Assembly: GCA_029582265.1 (NCBI GenBank) | Contig: CM055823.1 | Coordinates: 25,470,569-25,534,568 of the forward strand | Origin: Zoroaster sp. YZ-2022 | Lineage: Eukaryota > Echinodermata > Asteroidea > Forcipulatida > Zoroasteridae | Direction of reading: 5' to 3' | DNA: 64,000 bases | Part shown: positions 56,401 through 64,000 of the stretch, piece by piece | Numbering within the stretch: the first letter of the stretch is position 1 | How the letters are laid out: every line of letters starts with the position of its first letter | Notes under the pieces: generated by a model | Seen by the model: only the letters and a program-made list of their open reading frames with translations | What the model was told of the DNA's origin: nothing | The model's database searches: none | Made by a program: the position numbers and the translations under genes

Positions 56401-57365
56401 TTGTATTCAGGAAGGGACTGAAAACCCAACCTACGTGTCAGCTCATTTCCAAGTGAGATTCGAACCCTGGTCCACTGAGGTGGAAGTACTGCTACACCAA
56501 CCTGATCCAACCTTATCTAAATTAGGATCAGTGAAAGGCTGTATATTAATGAAATCAAGCTCATATTTTATTTGTTATTATTTTATAATGACTATTAGGC
56601 CAAAACTGGATGATTGATGGCTTTCCTAACACTCTTCTTCTTGTCTGGGTACTGCTTATAAACTGTCCCTAATAGCCAAAAGATATCAAGGAAAAAGTCT
56701 CAGGTTTCTGGTCATCGGTTGGCTTCAAAATCGGTGCGGTGACGCACCTTTTTTTTCAGCCATCTTTTCTTCTTTTTTTCCAACAGGGAATACGTGACAC
56801 GTTGTATACACGGGAACCAAATTTCCCAAACACAAAGTATGGTGGCTAAGAGAGGCCTCACAAATTGGGTCAACGTTCATACCCCTATGTGAAAAATTAA
56901 TTTAAAGCACAGCACGGCAGAATTCCAATCAATCCAGCAATTTTGGCTGCAATTGGACATCGTTTCATAGCAAAAAAAAAGAAAATTAAAAATGGTGATG
57001 CGCACGGAGACCAGAAACCGGAGACTTTTTTTGGCCTAAATTGGAATGTTCAAAATATTTACAATTCTTGATCAATCCTTTGTGGAGGTTTTTAAATAGA
57101 AATGGAGTGATATAGAAGCATTTATTCTAGATTATTTTCCCCAAATTGTAACCCCCCCCCCCCCCCACTTACCACTTTGTCATGAGTCTGATTGATGTGA
57201 GTAACGGTCATATCTGGGGTGGGCACAGCCCCACGAACGGACGGCTGCACCCACGGTGGTCTCTCATCAAGGGAACTCCGTGAGTGCATGACCTTTGACT
57301 TCTGACCTTGCCGCTTTGTTGACCGACTCTGGGTCAGAAATGTCGGCTTAGAAGACTTTGGTCTC
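47031..57365 (-). CDS. minus-strand gene with hydrophobic C-terminus, unknown family
   Basis: At least three exons fit together on the minus strand: 57365-57173, 55445-55321 and 47422-47031. Each is bounded by GT...AG signals, and the phases agree (0, then 2). The first carries a basic, Ser/Thr-rich segment and [19 protein letters not shown]; the second [19 protein letters not shown] and [14 protein letters not shown]; the third a helix [10 protein letters not shown] and then about 80 hydrophobic residues ([48 protein letters not shown]) suggesting two to four membrane or membrane-surface helices. One extra base near 47340 shifts the frame inside the last exon, by error or mutation. Earlier exons upstream of 57365 and exons hidden by the gap are possible. 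Protein family not recognised. Confidence 0.6.
47460..47690 (-). repeat. tRNA-Thr-like modules, outlying pair
   Basis: Two modules with GGTCTAGTAGATAACACTC-like box A and GGTTCAAACCC-type box B, the same units as in the array at 50030-53340. Confidence 0.75.
47965..48180. repeat. spacer duplicated at 49485-49560
   Basis: GCTAGCTTCCCAAGCTA words and the block CAGGGGGCCGGGGGG...GCAGCGAGATTTGACC occur both here and at 49485-49560, in changed order. Confidence 0.7.
48409..48541 (-). mobile_element. tRNA-derived SINE, family C (copy 1)
   Basis: Minus-strand head with box A GTGGTGTAGTGGATGAG and box B TAGGTTCGAATCCCACC, then a short body (CTCGGGAAACACTGAGTATAC). The anticodon-loop region TTGTCAC is like tRNA-Asp. 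Confidence 0.75.
48645..48784 (-). mobile_element. tRNA-derived SINE, family C (copy 2)
   Basis: Box A GTGGTATAGTGGATAAG and box B GGGTTCGAGTCC on the minus strand, with the same body as 48409. Nearly identical to 49316-49462 including about 60 bp of flank, so these two arose by segmental duplication. Confidence 0.75.
48941..49260. mobile_element. fold-back element with 65-bp inverted ends
   Basis: 48941-49004 (AAGAGGCTTGTATGTTGTTT...) and 49196-49260 are inverted repeats of about 65 bp with a few differences, around 190 bp of unique sequence. Placed exactly between the two duplicated SINE C segments. Confidence 0.7.
49316..49462 (-). mobile_element. tRNA-derived SINE, family C (copy 3)
   Basis: Same as copy 2 with a handful of substitutions. 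Box B GGTTCGAGTCCTACC. Confidence 0.75.
50030..51540 (-). repeat. tandem tRNA-Thr-like array, about 310-bp higher-order units
   Basis: Ten modules with a box A such as GGTCTAGTGGATAAGAC, a loop CTTGTAA (anticodon TGT) and a box B GTTCGAGCC or GGTTCAAACCC. Two kinds alternate: one followed by ACATATGCGTTTGAG spacing, the other with TGCGCTTAAGATAATGGCG. The marker TGTCGTTGGG recurs at about 50451, 50760, 51071 and 51381, a 310-bp period. The modules lack good acceptor-stem pairing, so they are tRNA-like repeats and not functional tRNA genes. They point the same way as the host gene whose intron they fill. Confidence 0.85.
51889..52004. repeat. 9-bp GGCCTGCCC minisatellite
   Basis: About thirteen near-perfect copies of a 9-bp unit. 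Its plus frame reads (Gly-Leu-Pro)n like collagen, but it has no gene context. Confidence 0.95.
52550..53340 (-). repeat. second tRNA-Thr-like array
   Basis: Five modules, the counterpart of 50030-51540 in the downstream duplication, with one internal deletion joining a type B module directly to TGCGCTTAAG at about 53058. Confidence 0.82.
53691..53822. repeat. 9-bp GGCCTGCCC minisatellite, second copy
   Basis: About fourteen copies; the first several read GGCCTGCCT, so the two minisatellites have diverged by C/T changes and copy number since duplication. Confidence 0.95.
54408..54907. other. assembly gap (500 N)
   Basis: Exactly 500 unknown bases, a conventional gap size, at the edge of the repeat array. 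The bases just before (TTTTTTGGGGGTTTAAATTTCCCC) break the repeat pattern and may be low quality. True length unknown. Confidence 0.98.
55013..55237. mobile_element. fold-back MITE, TTAA-flanked family (copy 3)
   Basis: TTTAAAGGTACAGTATCGTC at the left and CGATATTGCCCCTTTAA at the right, with CAACAGGGCATGGAATCG arms and inner TTTCAGTCACTGAG. The best preserved right end of the family. Confidence 0.85.
55321..55445 (-). CDS. middle exon of the minus-strand gene
   Basis: 125 nt between TATTTTGCATGCACAG and GTCAG|GTAAGAG. Codes for [17 protein letters not shown] and [15 protein letters not shown]. Clear coding composition. Confidence 0.65.
55446..56689. other. intron, no feature recognised
   Basis: Intron of the minus-strand gene. 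A short inverted or direct repetition of CTCCAAAATCCTCCA-like and CTTGGAGTATTTTGGAGGAT words near 55740 and 55930 suggests an old fold-back. No exon seen. Confidence 0.4.
56690..57036. mobile_element. Harbinger-like MITE (copy 3)
   Basis: The left end is eroded (GGAAAAAGTCTCAGG); the right end GGAGACTTTTTTTGGCC is intact and followed by TAA. Interior as in 30711. Lies in the same intron. Confidence 0.75.
57173..57365 (-). CDS. upstream exon of the minus-strand gene
   Basis: 193 nt after TTTTAAAATCTTTCAG, ending GACAAAGTG|GTAAGTGG. Codes for a basic linker ([20 protein letters not shown]) and then [16 protein letters not shown]. Entry is phase 2, so at least one more exon must lie at higher coordinates. 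Confidence 0.6.
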
Positions 57366-57489
57366 CTGAAAGATTTTAAAAAAAAGCGTTTTAAGAATAA
57401 ATACCCCAAATCCTCCCAAATCCTTCTCCTGGTTTTGCCTGATTTTGATGGATTCAGTACTCCACAGTAAAACCCAGCAAATAGAGCAT

Positions 57490-57880
57490 GTAGCCATGTG
57501 TACCAAATCCATCAAATTCCACCGGCTGCTTTTGTTGGATTCAGGACTGTGTATAGCCAAGCCATGGATGCTTTGCATTTGCTACTCTACCAAATCCATC
57601 AAACTCCACCGGCTGCTTTTGTTGGATTCAGTACTCCACAGTATAGCCCAGTGAATAGAGCATGTAGCCATGTGTACCAAATCCATCAAACTCCACCGGC
57701 TGCTTTTGTTGGATTCAGGACTGTGTATAGCCAAGCCATGGATGCTTTGCATTTGCTACTGTACCAAATCCATCAAACTCCTCCGGCTGCTTTTGTTGGA
57801 TTCAGGACTGTGTATAGCCAAGCCATGGACGTTTTGCATTTGCTACTGTACCAATTCCATCAATCTCCAACAATTGGGGT
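57490..57880. repeat. 87-bp tandem repeat
   Basis: Four and a half copies of a unit containing CCATCAAACTCCACCGGCTG and TTGTTGGATTCAGGACTGTG. Since 87 is a multiple of three, a plus-strand frame of 138 codons repeats every 29 residues. It ends about 80 bp before the BEL/Pao LTR. Confidence 0.85.
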
Positions 57881-57962
57881 ACCTTTTTACTGCATGTTGA
57901 TGGATTTGAGATGATTTCTAGCCAAAATGGCTATAGGAAGTTAAGGTTAATATAATAAATGC

Positions 57963-58504
57963 TGTAAATGTAGACTTTTATTTTGCTGACCATTGTTTTG
58001 TTATAGCGCCCTCTTCAGATACTGAGTGGAGTTCGATAAACACACAAACATAGCACATTGTTTTTGACCATGTAAGCTGCCATCTTTGTACATGTCTTTA
58101 CATGGACCTTCAGACCAGTTACGGTTTCTCACCTGAATTTGCGACAGTCTTTATGGATGCAAGGAGGTATTTATATCCTGATATTACTTAAGTCTATATG
58201 TGCATGTAATTTGAGAATTAGTGTTTTTAGCTAAGCTATTATCAGTAATTTACATGTGTTTATTATTGCCCTGTTGTTAGTCATTTGAACTTATGTCTCC
58301 GTTTGTCAATCTTATTGTTACAGTTTTCAAGGAGCTTAGAACAAGATTGTATTGTGAAGCATGAAAGAACAATGACCCTACATCACAATCAAACCTCAAG
58401 CTTTTTGTCGAGACCCTTGTTATTCCGTGTGACTTTCACTGAGATTTATTGAGTTCTGCGACCCTAACGGCAGCACATTAACTTTGCGAATGCTGTCCGC
58501 TACA
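57963..58504 (+). repeat. 5' LTR of BEL/Pao copy 2
   Basis: 542 bp, starts TGTAAATGTAGAC and ends GTCCGCTACA, matching 3464-4055. It is preceded by AATGC at 57958-57962. Confidence 0.85.
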
Positions 58505-59247
58505 GTGAAAACTCCGCTCCATTTGCTTTTAGGAACTGTACATTGCGAAGGGACTGTGGCTTCATCGCCGCACCAATGGCATAGAGACATTGCGGAACTA
58601 AATTATGGAACACAGAAACCTGTTCATGGATTGAAATTTGATTGTCATCAAGAGCTGGCATCGATGTGATTGCGGAACACGGAAAGCTGTTCATCGATTG
58701 AAATTTGAATGTCTTCAGAAACTGGCATCAAATAGGACGTATTCTCTTGGATAACTGAGACTGAGACACTGTTGATTGTTCTACACAATACAGCAAAGAG
58801 ACATTTTGCACCTGCACTGTGGATTTGGATTGAAAACAACGGACTGATCGAGCTGTCTTCATATTAGTAGATATATAAACATTGCTTATACCAACTGTGT
58901 TTATTATAATCATATTGCATTTTTATGTGCTATTGATTGATATTTTGCTGGGAATATTAATACAGCAAATTAAGTGCTCTTTTTAATTTGTATGTCTAGA
59001 TTAACCAGTATACATATAACTCTTTCTGATCATTTGTACATATTTTGATTGATTGCCCTTTAATTACCAAATAGTCTTGAGGATATAGGCTAAATTATTA
59101 ATTTCATGCTTATGTATTTTTTGTAATTTAATAGCACAGTGCATTGATCAAGGTTAATTTCAATTTATTTGATTTCTGTAAATTATCAGCCCCTTTTTAG
59201 GCATGATCATCTGCTCATATCAAATTTGAGATCTACAGATACGCATC
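58505..59247 (+). other. leader between LTR and gag
   Basis: 743 bp. No TGG-starting primer site was found directly after the LTR, so the primer tRNA could not be named. A repeated block (GGAACACAGAAACCTGTTCATGGATTGAAATTTGA-like) occurs twice near 58607-58645 and 58672-58708. Confidence 0.6.
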
Positions 59248-60364
59248 ATGTCTAAGAAGTCTGACATGTCATCAGAAGGGAAACAACAGATAAAGCATTC
59301 CGACAGAGATCGGAAGTCATCAAAATTGTCTGTTAGAAGTAGCATTTCCAATCGATCAAATTCTTCTATTACCTCCCTCAAGGCCATCATTGCTGCGGAG
59401 GCAGCTGCGTTAAAAACAAGGTTACAATTCGCAGATCTCCAAGCACAGAAAGAGGCTGAAATCAAGTTAAAGCAAACGGAGTTGGAGAAAATCCAGACTA
59501 TGCGAGATCTTCAGGAGGCTGAAGCTATAAATAAAGTGCAACGTGAAGATTGTTCCGAATTCGACAAAAAAGAGAAGCGCACTGAAGATAAGCACGCCCT
59601 TGTTGAGGGGTATTTGCGATCTCTGCCTATCTTAAGTCACTATGGTGAAGACAATGTTTACACTGAGAACCCTGTACCAGTTACAGATACACCTGCAGTA
59701 CCTCAGACGACACCATACCCTACTATGACACCGAAGGCTGAGGAAAAGCCGACTACGAATGAAACTGCTAACAACAAAACACAAGTGCTTGACCTAGCTA
59801 AAGTGTTAGCCGACAATCTCAATCTGAGTCGTCTACCTCCCCCACAACCCAGTTTGTTCTCAGGTGATCCACTCAAGTACCCAAGTTGGAAAAGCAGCTT
59901 TGAAACATTGATAGAGCGTCAAGATACCACCATCAGAAAAACTTCACTACTTAAAGAAGTACTGACAGGCCCGCCAAAGATGTAGTTGAAGGATTTTTCT
60001 TTCTGACAGATGATGATGCTTTTATTAAGGCAAAGGAACTTCTTCAACATCGGTATGGTGACCCCTTTGTTGTAGCAAGTGCCTTTCGTGACAAGTTAGA
60101 CTCCTGGCCAAAGATTGCCTCTCGAGATGGCATTGGTTTGCGACAGTTTGCGATTTCTTGCGACAGTGCGAAACTGCGATGGAGACCATTGGAAGTCTTC
60201 AGATTCTCAACGATGACAGGGAAAACAAGAAGTTGCTCACCAAAAATACCAGAATGGCTGATAACGCTGATGGGGTCGAAAGGTAGCAAATTGGAAGAAA
60301 GATTACAAGATATTTCCCCATTTACCGAGTTCGTCAAATTTATAGTAAAAGAAGCCGATATTGC
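59248..60364 (+). pseudogene. BEL/Pao gag, frame broken near 59980
   Basis: Opens MSKKSDMSSEGKQQIKHSDR at 59248, with a basic Ser-rich start and then a long helical, coiled-coil-like part (AIIAAEAAALKTRLQFADLQ and following Lys/Glu-rich heptads), then a Pro/Thr linker and PSLFSGDPLKYPSWKSSF, typical of BEL/Pao Gag. The frame is lost after GPPK. The next part (DDDAFIKAKELLQHRYGDPF) continues in another frame, so a small indel lies near 59980, with more near 60150 and 60280. Gag would build the particle. Confidence 0.85.
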
Positions 60365-61225
60365 TTGCGACCGGTGACGCCACTTCAATCACTTAAATCG
60401 ACAGATAGGTCAAACAGAGTTGACCAGAAAAGAAGTGCTGGTGTGAGTTCATTCTACACTGGAACTACTCGGCCAATGTTTGAGAGAGGGACTCAAAGGC
60501 AGCCGTGCCTCCTTTGTGACAGGGTGAATCATCACCTAGACGAATGCAGGATATTTCTTGCAAAGACACTGAAGGAGAGGAAAGAGTTTGCATCATCGAG
60601 AGGGTTATGCTTTGGCTGCATGAACAAAGGCCATAGGTCTAAGGAATGCCGCCAGAGATCGACCTGCAAAACTTGCGGAAAGCGACATCCAACCTCCCTT
60701 CACGGTGACGTAAGGCCAAATGAACCCGACTCGAAGATGAAGTGTAATTCCCCACAGGACGCCGTGCTAGTGAAATCTATGAGCTCTCATACTCGAATCA
60801 GCCATCTAAATGGAACGTTTGAGGGTAACAAAAGTTCAATGATTGTCCCAGTGTGGTTGTCACACCGTGAAAGACCTGATAGAGAACGACTGGTCTACGC
60901 TCTACTTGATACGCAATCAGATACGACCTTCATCTTGGAGGATACATGCGATGCTCTTGGGCTTCAGGGGCCTAAGGTCCAGTTGTTGCTGTCTACAATG
61001 CACTCAGAGAACCAACAAGTTGACTCAAGAAAGATAGAGGGATTACGAGTTCGTGGTTACGATAGTTCACTGGAAATCCCTCTACCTGCAGCATTCACGA
61101 GAGAAATCATGCCAGCGAACCGCACCACATCCCGACTGCTGAAATGGCCAGGAGCTGGCCCCACCTTGATAGAATGGCAGACCAGCTTATGCCATTGGCG
61201 GGGTGTGAAGTTGGCCTACTCATAG
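60365..61225 (+). pseudogene. BEL/Pao zinc knuckles and aspartic protease
   Basis: 286 codons. Two CCHC knuckles CLLCDRVNHHLDEC and CFGCMNKGHRSKEC and a third Cys/His cluster CKTCGKRHPTSLH form the nucleic-acid-binding part. The protease block is VYALLDTQSDTTFILED, where DTQS stands in the place of the usual DTG/DSG triad, followed by GLRVRGYD. The frame is lost near 61140 and continues in the next frame. Confidence 0.85.
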
Positions 61226-61452
61226 GATACAACTGTTCCCGTGCCTTGACACCTCGTGATGTGATACCTCCTGATGATAATGGACCATACGCTCAGAAGA
61301 CAGATCTTGGTTGGGGAATAGTAGGCATCGTGAATCCAAATGGAAATGAAATCAATTATTTTGACGTCATTGGAACAAGCCACAGAATTCTCACCTCAAG
61401 TAGGTTCCATCGTTATCTTCAGATGGACAATGCCAAGATGGAAATACTGTGA
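61144..61452 (+). pseudogene. BEL/Pao region between protease and RT
   Basis: Continues the polyprotein in another frame with CEVGLLIGYNCSRALTPRDV and KTDLGWGIVGIVNP, conserved in BEL/Pao Pol after the protease. Stops at TGA 61450-61452; the RT frame starts at once in a third frame. Confidence 0.8.
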
Positions 61453-62560
61453 CACAAGACCATGTTCTTTTTTCATTTAGAACACGCATCAAGGAACTTA
61501 TTAATCCATTTAGTGTTGCAGAAATGATGGATCTTGACTTTTCTGAACGAACAGTTGATGATACAGCATATTCACAGGATGACCACAAGTTCTTGAAAAG
61601 GATCCAGGATGGTCTACACCAGCAAAGTGATGGACATCTTGTCATGCCACTTCCTTTCAGAGAAAAGGAACCGCCAAGTCTTGTGAATAATAAGATACAG
61701 GCACTACGTCGGCTTGATCAGTTGAGGGCTCGCTTCAGAAGAGACCAGAAGTACTATCTTGACTACTCTGCATTCATGTGTGATGTAATTAAGAAGGGAT
61801 ACGCAGAGAAGGTTCCAACCGAGCTTGATGGTGTCAGAGGTCATGTATGGTATATACCACATCATGGTGTATATCATGCCAAGAAACCTGGGAAAATTCG
61901 GGTTGTATTTGACTGCAGTACAAGATACGGTGGCGAATCACTTAACGACCATCTGTTGCAAGGGCCTGACTTGACAAATACTCTTACGGGTGTCTTGTGC
62001 AGATTCAGAAAAGGAGGCTGTTATGTTCATTTGTGATGTTGAACAGATGTTCTATCAATTCAAGGTAATCAAGGAGCATTACAACTTTCTAAGATTCCTG
62101 TGGTGGGACGACGGTAACTACTGATGCAGAGCCTACTGTATACTACATGAAGGTACATCTGTTCGGGCAGCATCATCACCCGGCTGTGCCAACTTTGGCC
62201 TCAAGAAGATAGCCAACATCTGACGAAGTTGAATGTGGATCTGCAGCTGCAGACTTCATGCGCAGAAACTTCTACGTTGATGATGGTTTAACATCCGTCC
62301 CACCACTAGCGAAGCCATCAACCTGATCACAAGTACAAGAGAACTTTGTGCCCGTGGTGGTCTGCGACTGCACAAATTTGTGTCAAACTCTAGGGCAGTT
62401 GTAGACTCGGTTCGCCAGAGGATCGCACAAAGGGAATCAAGGATCTTGATTTACGACTTGACTTACTCCCCATAGAGAGAGCTCCTTGGGGTTCAGTGGT
62501 GTGTCGAGTCGGACACATTTCAGTTCCGTACCCTGGACGACAAACCGCTAACAAGACGTG
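61449..62560 (+). pseudogene. BEL/Pao reverse transcriptase, several frameshifts
   Basis: Open to 62036 with FSVAEMMDLDFSE, MPLPFREKEPPSL, HHGVYHAKKPGKIRVVFDCS and NDHLLQGPDLTN. The first catalytic block ICDVEQMFYQFKV is in another frame at about 62030-62065, and the active site NFYVDDGL lies at 62267-62290. At least three indels separate these blocks. The corresponding YVDD of copy 1 lacks a base. Confidence 0.85.
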
Positions 62561-62732
62561 GGGTCTTGTCTACAATCTGCTCGGTTTATGACCCACTTGG
62601 GTTTGTTGGTCCTGTTCTTCTTGTGGAAAGCAGATACTACAGAGCCTGTGTAGAGACCAAGCTGATTGGGACGACCCACTTAATGATGAGACAAGATCTC
62701 GCTGGGAACGATGGAGGAGAGAGCTTCCACTT

Positions 62733-63206
62733 TTGGAAAAGCAGAAGATCCAGCGATGCATGTATCCTAAAGGATTTGGAAAGGTGATATCCACAGAGAT
62801 TCACTACTTCTCTGATGCCAGTGCCAGTGGTTATGCACAATGTTCTTATCTCCGTCTCACAGACGACGAGCAGAAGGTTCACTGTTCCTTCATTATGGGA
62901 AAGACTAGAGTAACTCCCCTGAAAACCGTCACTATTCCTAGGCTGGAATTGACCGCAGCAGTGGTATCGGTGAAGGTTAGCGCATTTCTGCAGAGAGAAC
63001 TGGAATACAGAGACATTGTCGAAGTTTTCTGGACTGATAGCCAAGTTGTATTGGGTTATATTTCTAATGAGTCACGCCGATTCCATGTTTTTGTTGCCAA
63101 CCGTATCCAGCAAATCAGAGATCGCTCCGAACCTAAGCAATGGAGACATGTCCGCTCAGAGGATAATCCGGGCGGACGGTTGTTCAAGAGGCCTCAGCGT
63201 AGCTGA
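62733..63206 (+). pseudogene. BEL/Pao RNase H
   Basis: 157 codons with EIHYFSDASASGYAQCSYL (first Asp), VTIPRLELTAAVVS (Glu), VFWTDSQVVLGYIS (Asp) and WRHVRSEDNPG, where the last block ends the domain. All key residues are present. The frame shifts at the end (GGRLFKRP), where a GADGASRG-type sequence is expected. Confidence 0.88.
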
Positions 63207-64000
63207 GCTATCTAGTACGTCGAAATGGCTCAAGGGACCAGATTTCCTCTGGAAGAAGAATCTTCCTACACAAGTAGACCCATTTGAGTACTCATTATGT
63301 CCAGAGGACCCAGAAGTCAAGAAGGTGCAAGTCTTTGCATCATCGTCAACCACCCAACACTCCATTCAGTTGGAACGCTCTCATCATGGCACCTAGCTAA
63401 ACGAGCCATAGCTGCATGTCTTAAATTTAAGTCACGCCTTAGAGAACGTTGTGCAGAAGTCACAAGAAGTAAAACATATGAAAGGATCTCGAGGGTGCTT
63501 GACTTCAAACTATGCACCAGCTACTGTAGAAGAACTGCATCAGTCTGAACTAGAGATTATTAAACTCGCTCAGAGAGAATCCTTTCCAGACGAAATCAAG
63601 ATTCTCACATCTCTCTCAAGGTTAACATAGGAGATATTGACAGAGAGCTTGCCACAGAACGGAATAAAAGCATGAAGAAGACCTCTTCACTTTTCAGGTT
63701 GGACCCGTTTGTTGATGAGGATGGTATAATGCGTGTAGGAGGTCGCATCAGGAAAGCAAAGTTGTCGTTCGGTTTTAAACATCCAGCGATCCTTCCTCGA
63801 ATCATCATCATGTCACAAAACTGATAATTCGTCACTATCACCTTCAGATAGCTCATCAGGGACGCTGCATGACAACCAATGCGATTAGAGCTGATGGTTT
63901 CTGGATAATAGGATGCAGTTCTGCTGTTCAGAACTTTATCGCCAAATGTGTCAAGTGTCGAAGGCTGTACAGTGGAGCTCTATCCCAGAAAATGGCAAAT
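63207..64000 (+). pseudogene. BEL/Pao integrase N-terminal part, cut by window end
   Basis: Pieces in different frames: WLKGPDFLW (about 63228), a linker, RVGGRIRKAKL-like at about 63733, and the zinc module with ADGFWIIGCSS and AKCVKCRRLYSGALS (about 63885-63990). The catalytic core lies beyond the window; its decayed equivalent is seen in copy 1. Confidence 0.8.

Larger units (their letters stand above)
57963..64000 (+). mobile_element. BEL/Pao LTR retrotransposon (copy 2, 5' part to integrase)
   Basis: Order: 5' LTR, leader, gag, zinc knuckles, aspartic protease, RT, RNase H, start of integrase; the window ends inside integrase. Several small indels split the single long frame expected of BEL/Pao elements, but far fewer than in copy 1. 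The two copies are from the same family and in the same orientation. Confidence 0.92.

Overview
This looks like nuclear DNA of a marine invertebrate animal. It is AT-rich and intron-bearing, with scattered short exons in a sea of transposable elements, tRNA-derived SINEs, fold-back MITEs and microsatellites. Frequent TAGGCCTA-like words, SINEs with L2/CR1-type tails and a CARD-plus-Death adaptor gene suggest an invertebrate deuterostome, perhaps an echinoderm. That placement is an inference from style only. A 500-N assembly gap lies at 54408-54907.

Layout. 1-4055: decayed 3' part (pol and 3' LTR) of a BEL/Pao retrotransposon. 4.1-17.8 kb: mostly non-coding, with a tRNA-Arg(UCG) gene, SINEs, hAT-like and Harbinger-like MITEs (one hAT MITE nested inside another, both with exact 8-bp target duplications), and a second tRNA-Arg(UCG) on the minus strand. 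17.9-19.2 kb: a small spliced plus-strand gene of unknown function. 22.3-22.6 kb: a cysteine-rich possible exon. 26.6-29.4 kb: the best host gene, four exons coding for about 213 aa with a CARD, a Death domain and a lysine-rich tail (the CRADD/RAIDD layout). 30-35 kb: more SINEs and MITEs. 35.4 kb: a possible first exon. 36.5-41.0 kb: a minus-strand Ty3/gypsy element of CsRn1/Kabuki type with a tRNA-Trp primer site and a long open pol. 43.6-45.8 kb: two LINE fragments. 47.0-57.4 kb: a minus-strand host gene in at least three exons ending in a very hydrophobic C-terminus. Its largest intron holds at least 17 tandem tRNA-Thr-like modules arranged in higher-order repeats. 57.96-64 kb: the 5' LTR, gag, protease, RT, RNase H and start of integrase of a second BEL/Pao copy of the same family as the one at the window start.

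No operon-like organisation is seen. The host genes appear unrelated. The CARD-Death protein would act as an adaptor linking death-fold receptors or scaffolds to caspases. The repeats are mostly non-autonomous, and the only long uninterrupted transposon reading frames are the gypsy pol and a truncated LINE RT. The most unusual points are the shared AATGC flank of the two BEL/Pao halves, the intronic tRNA-like array, and a dispersed repeat that carries a hammerhead-like motif.
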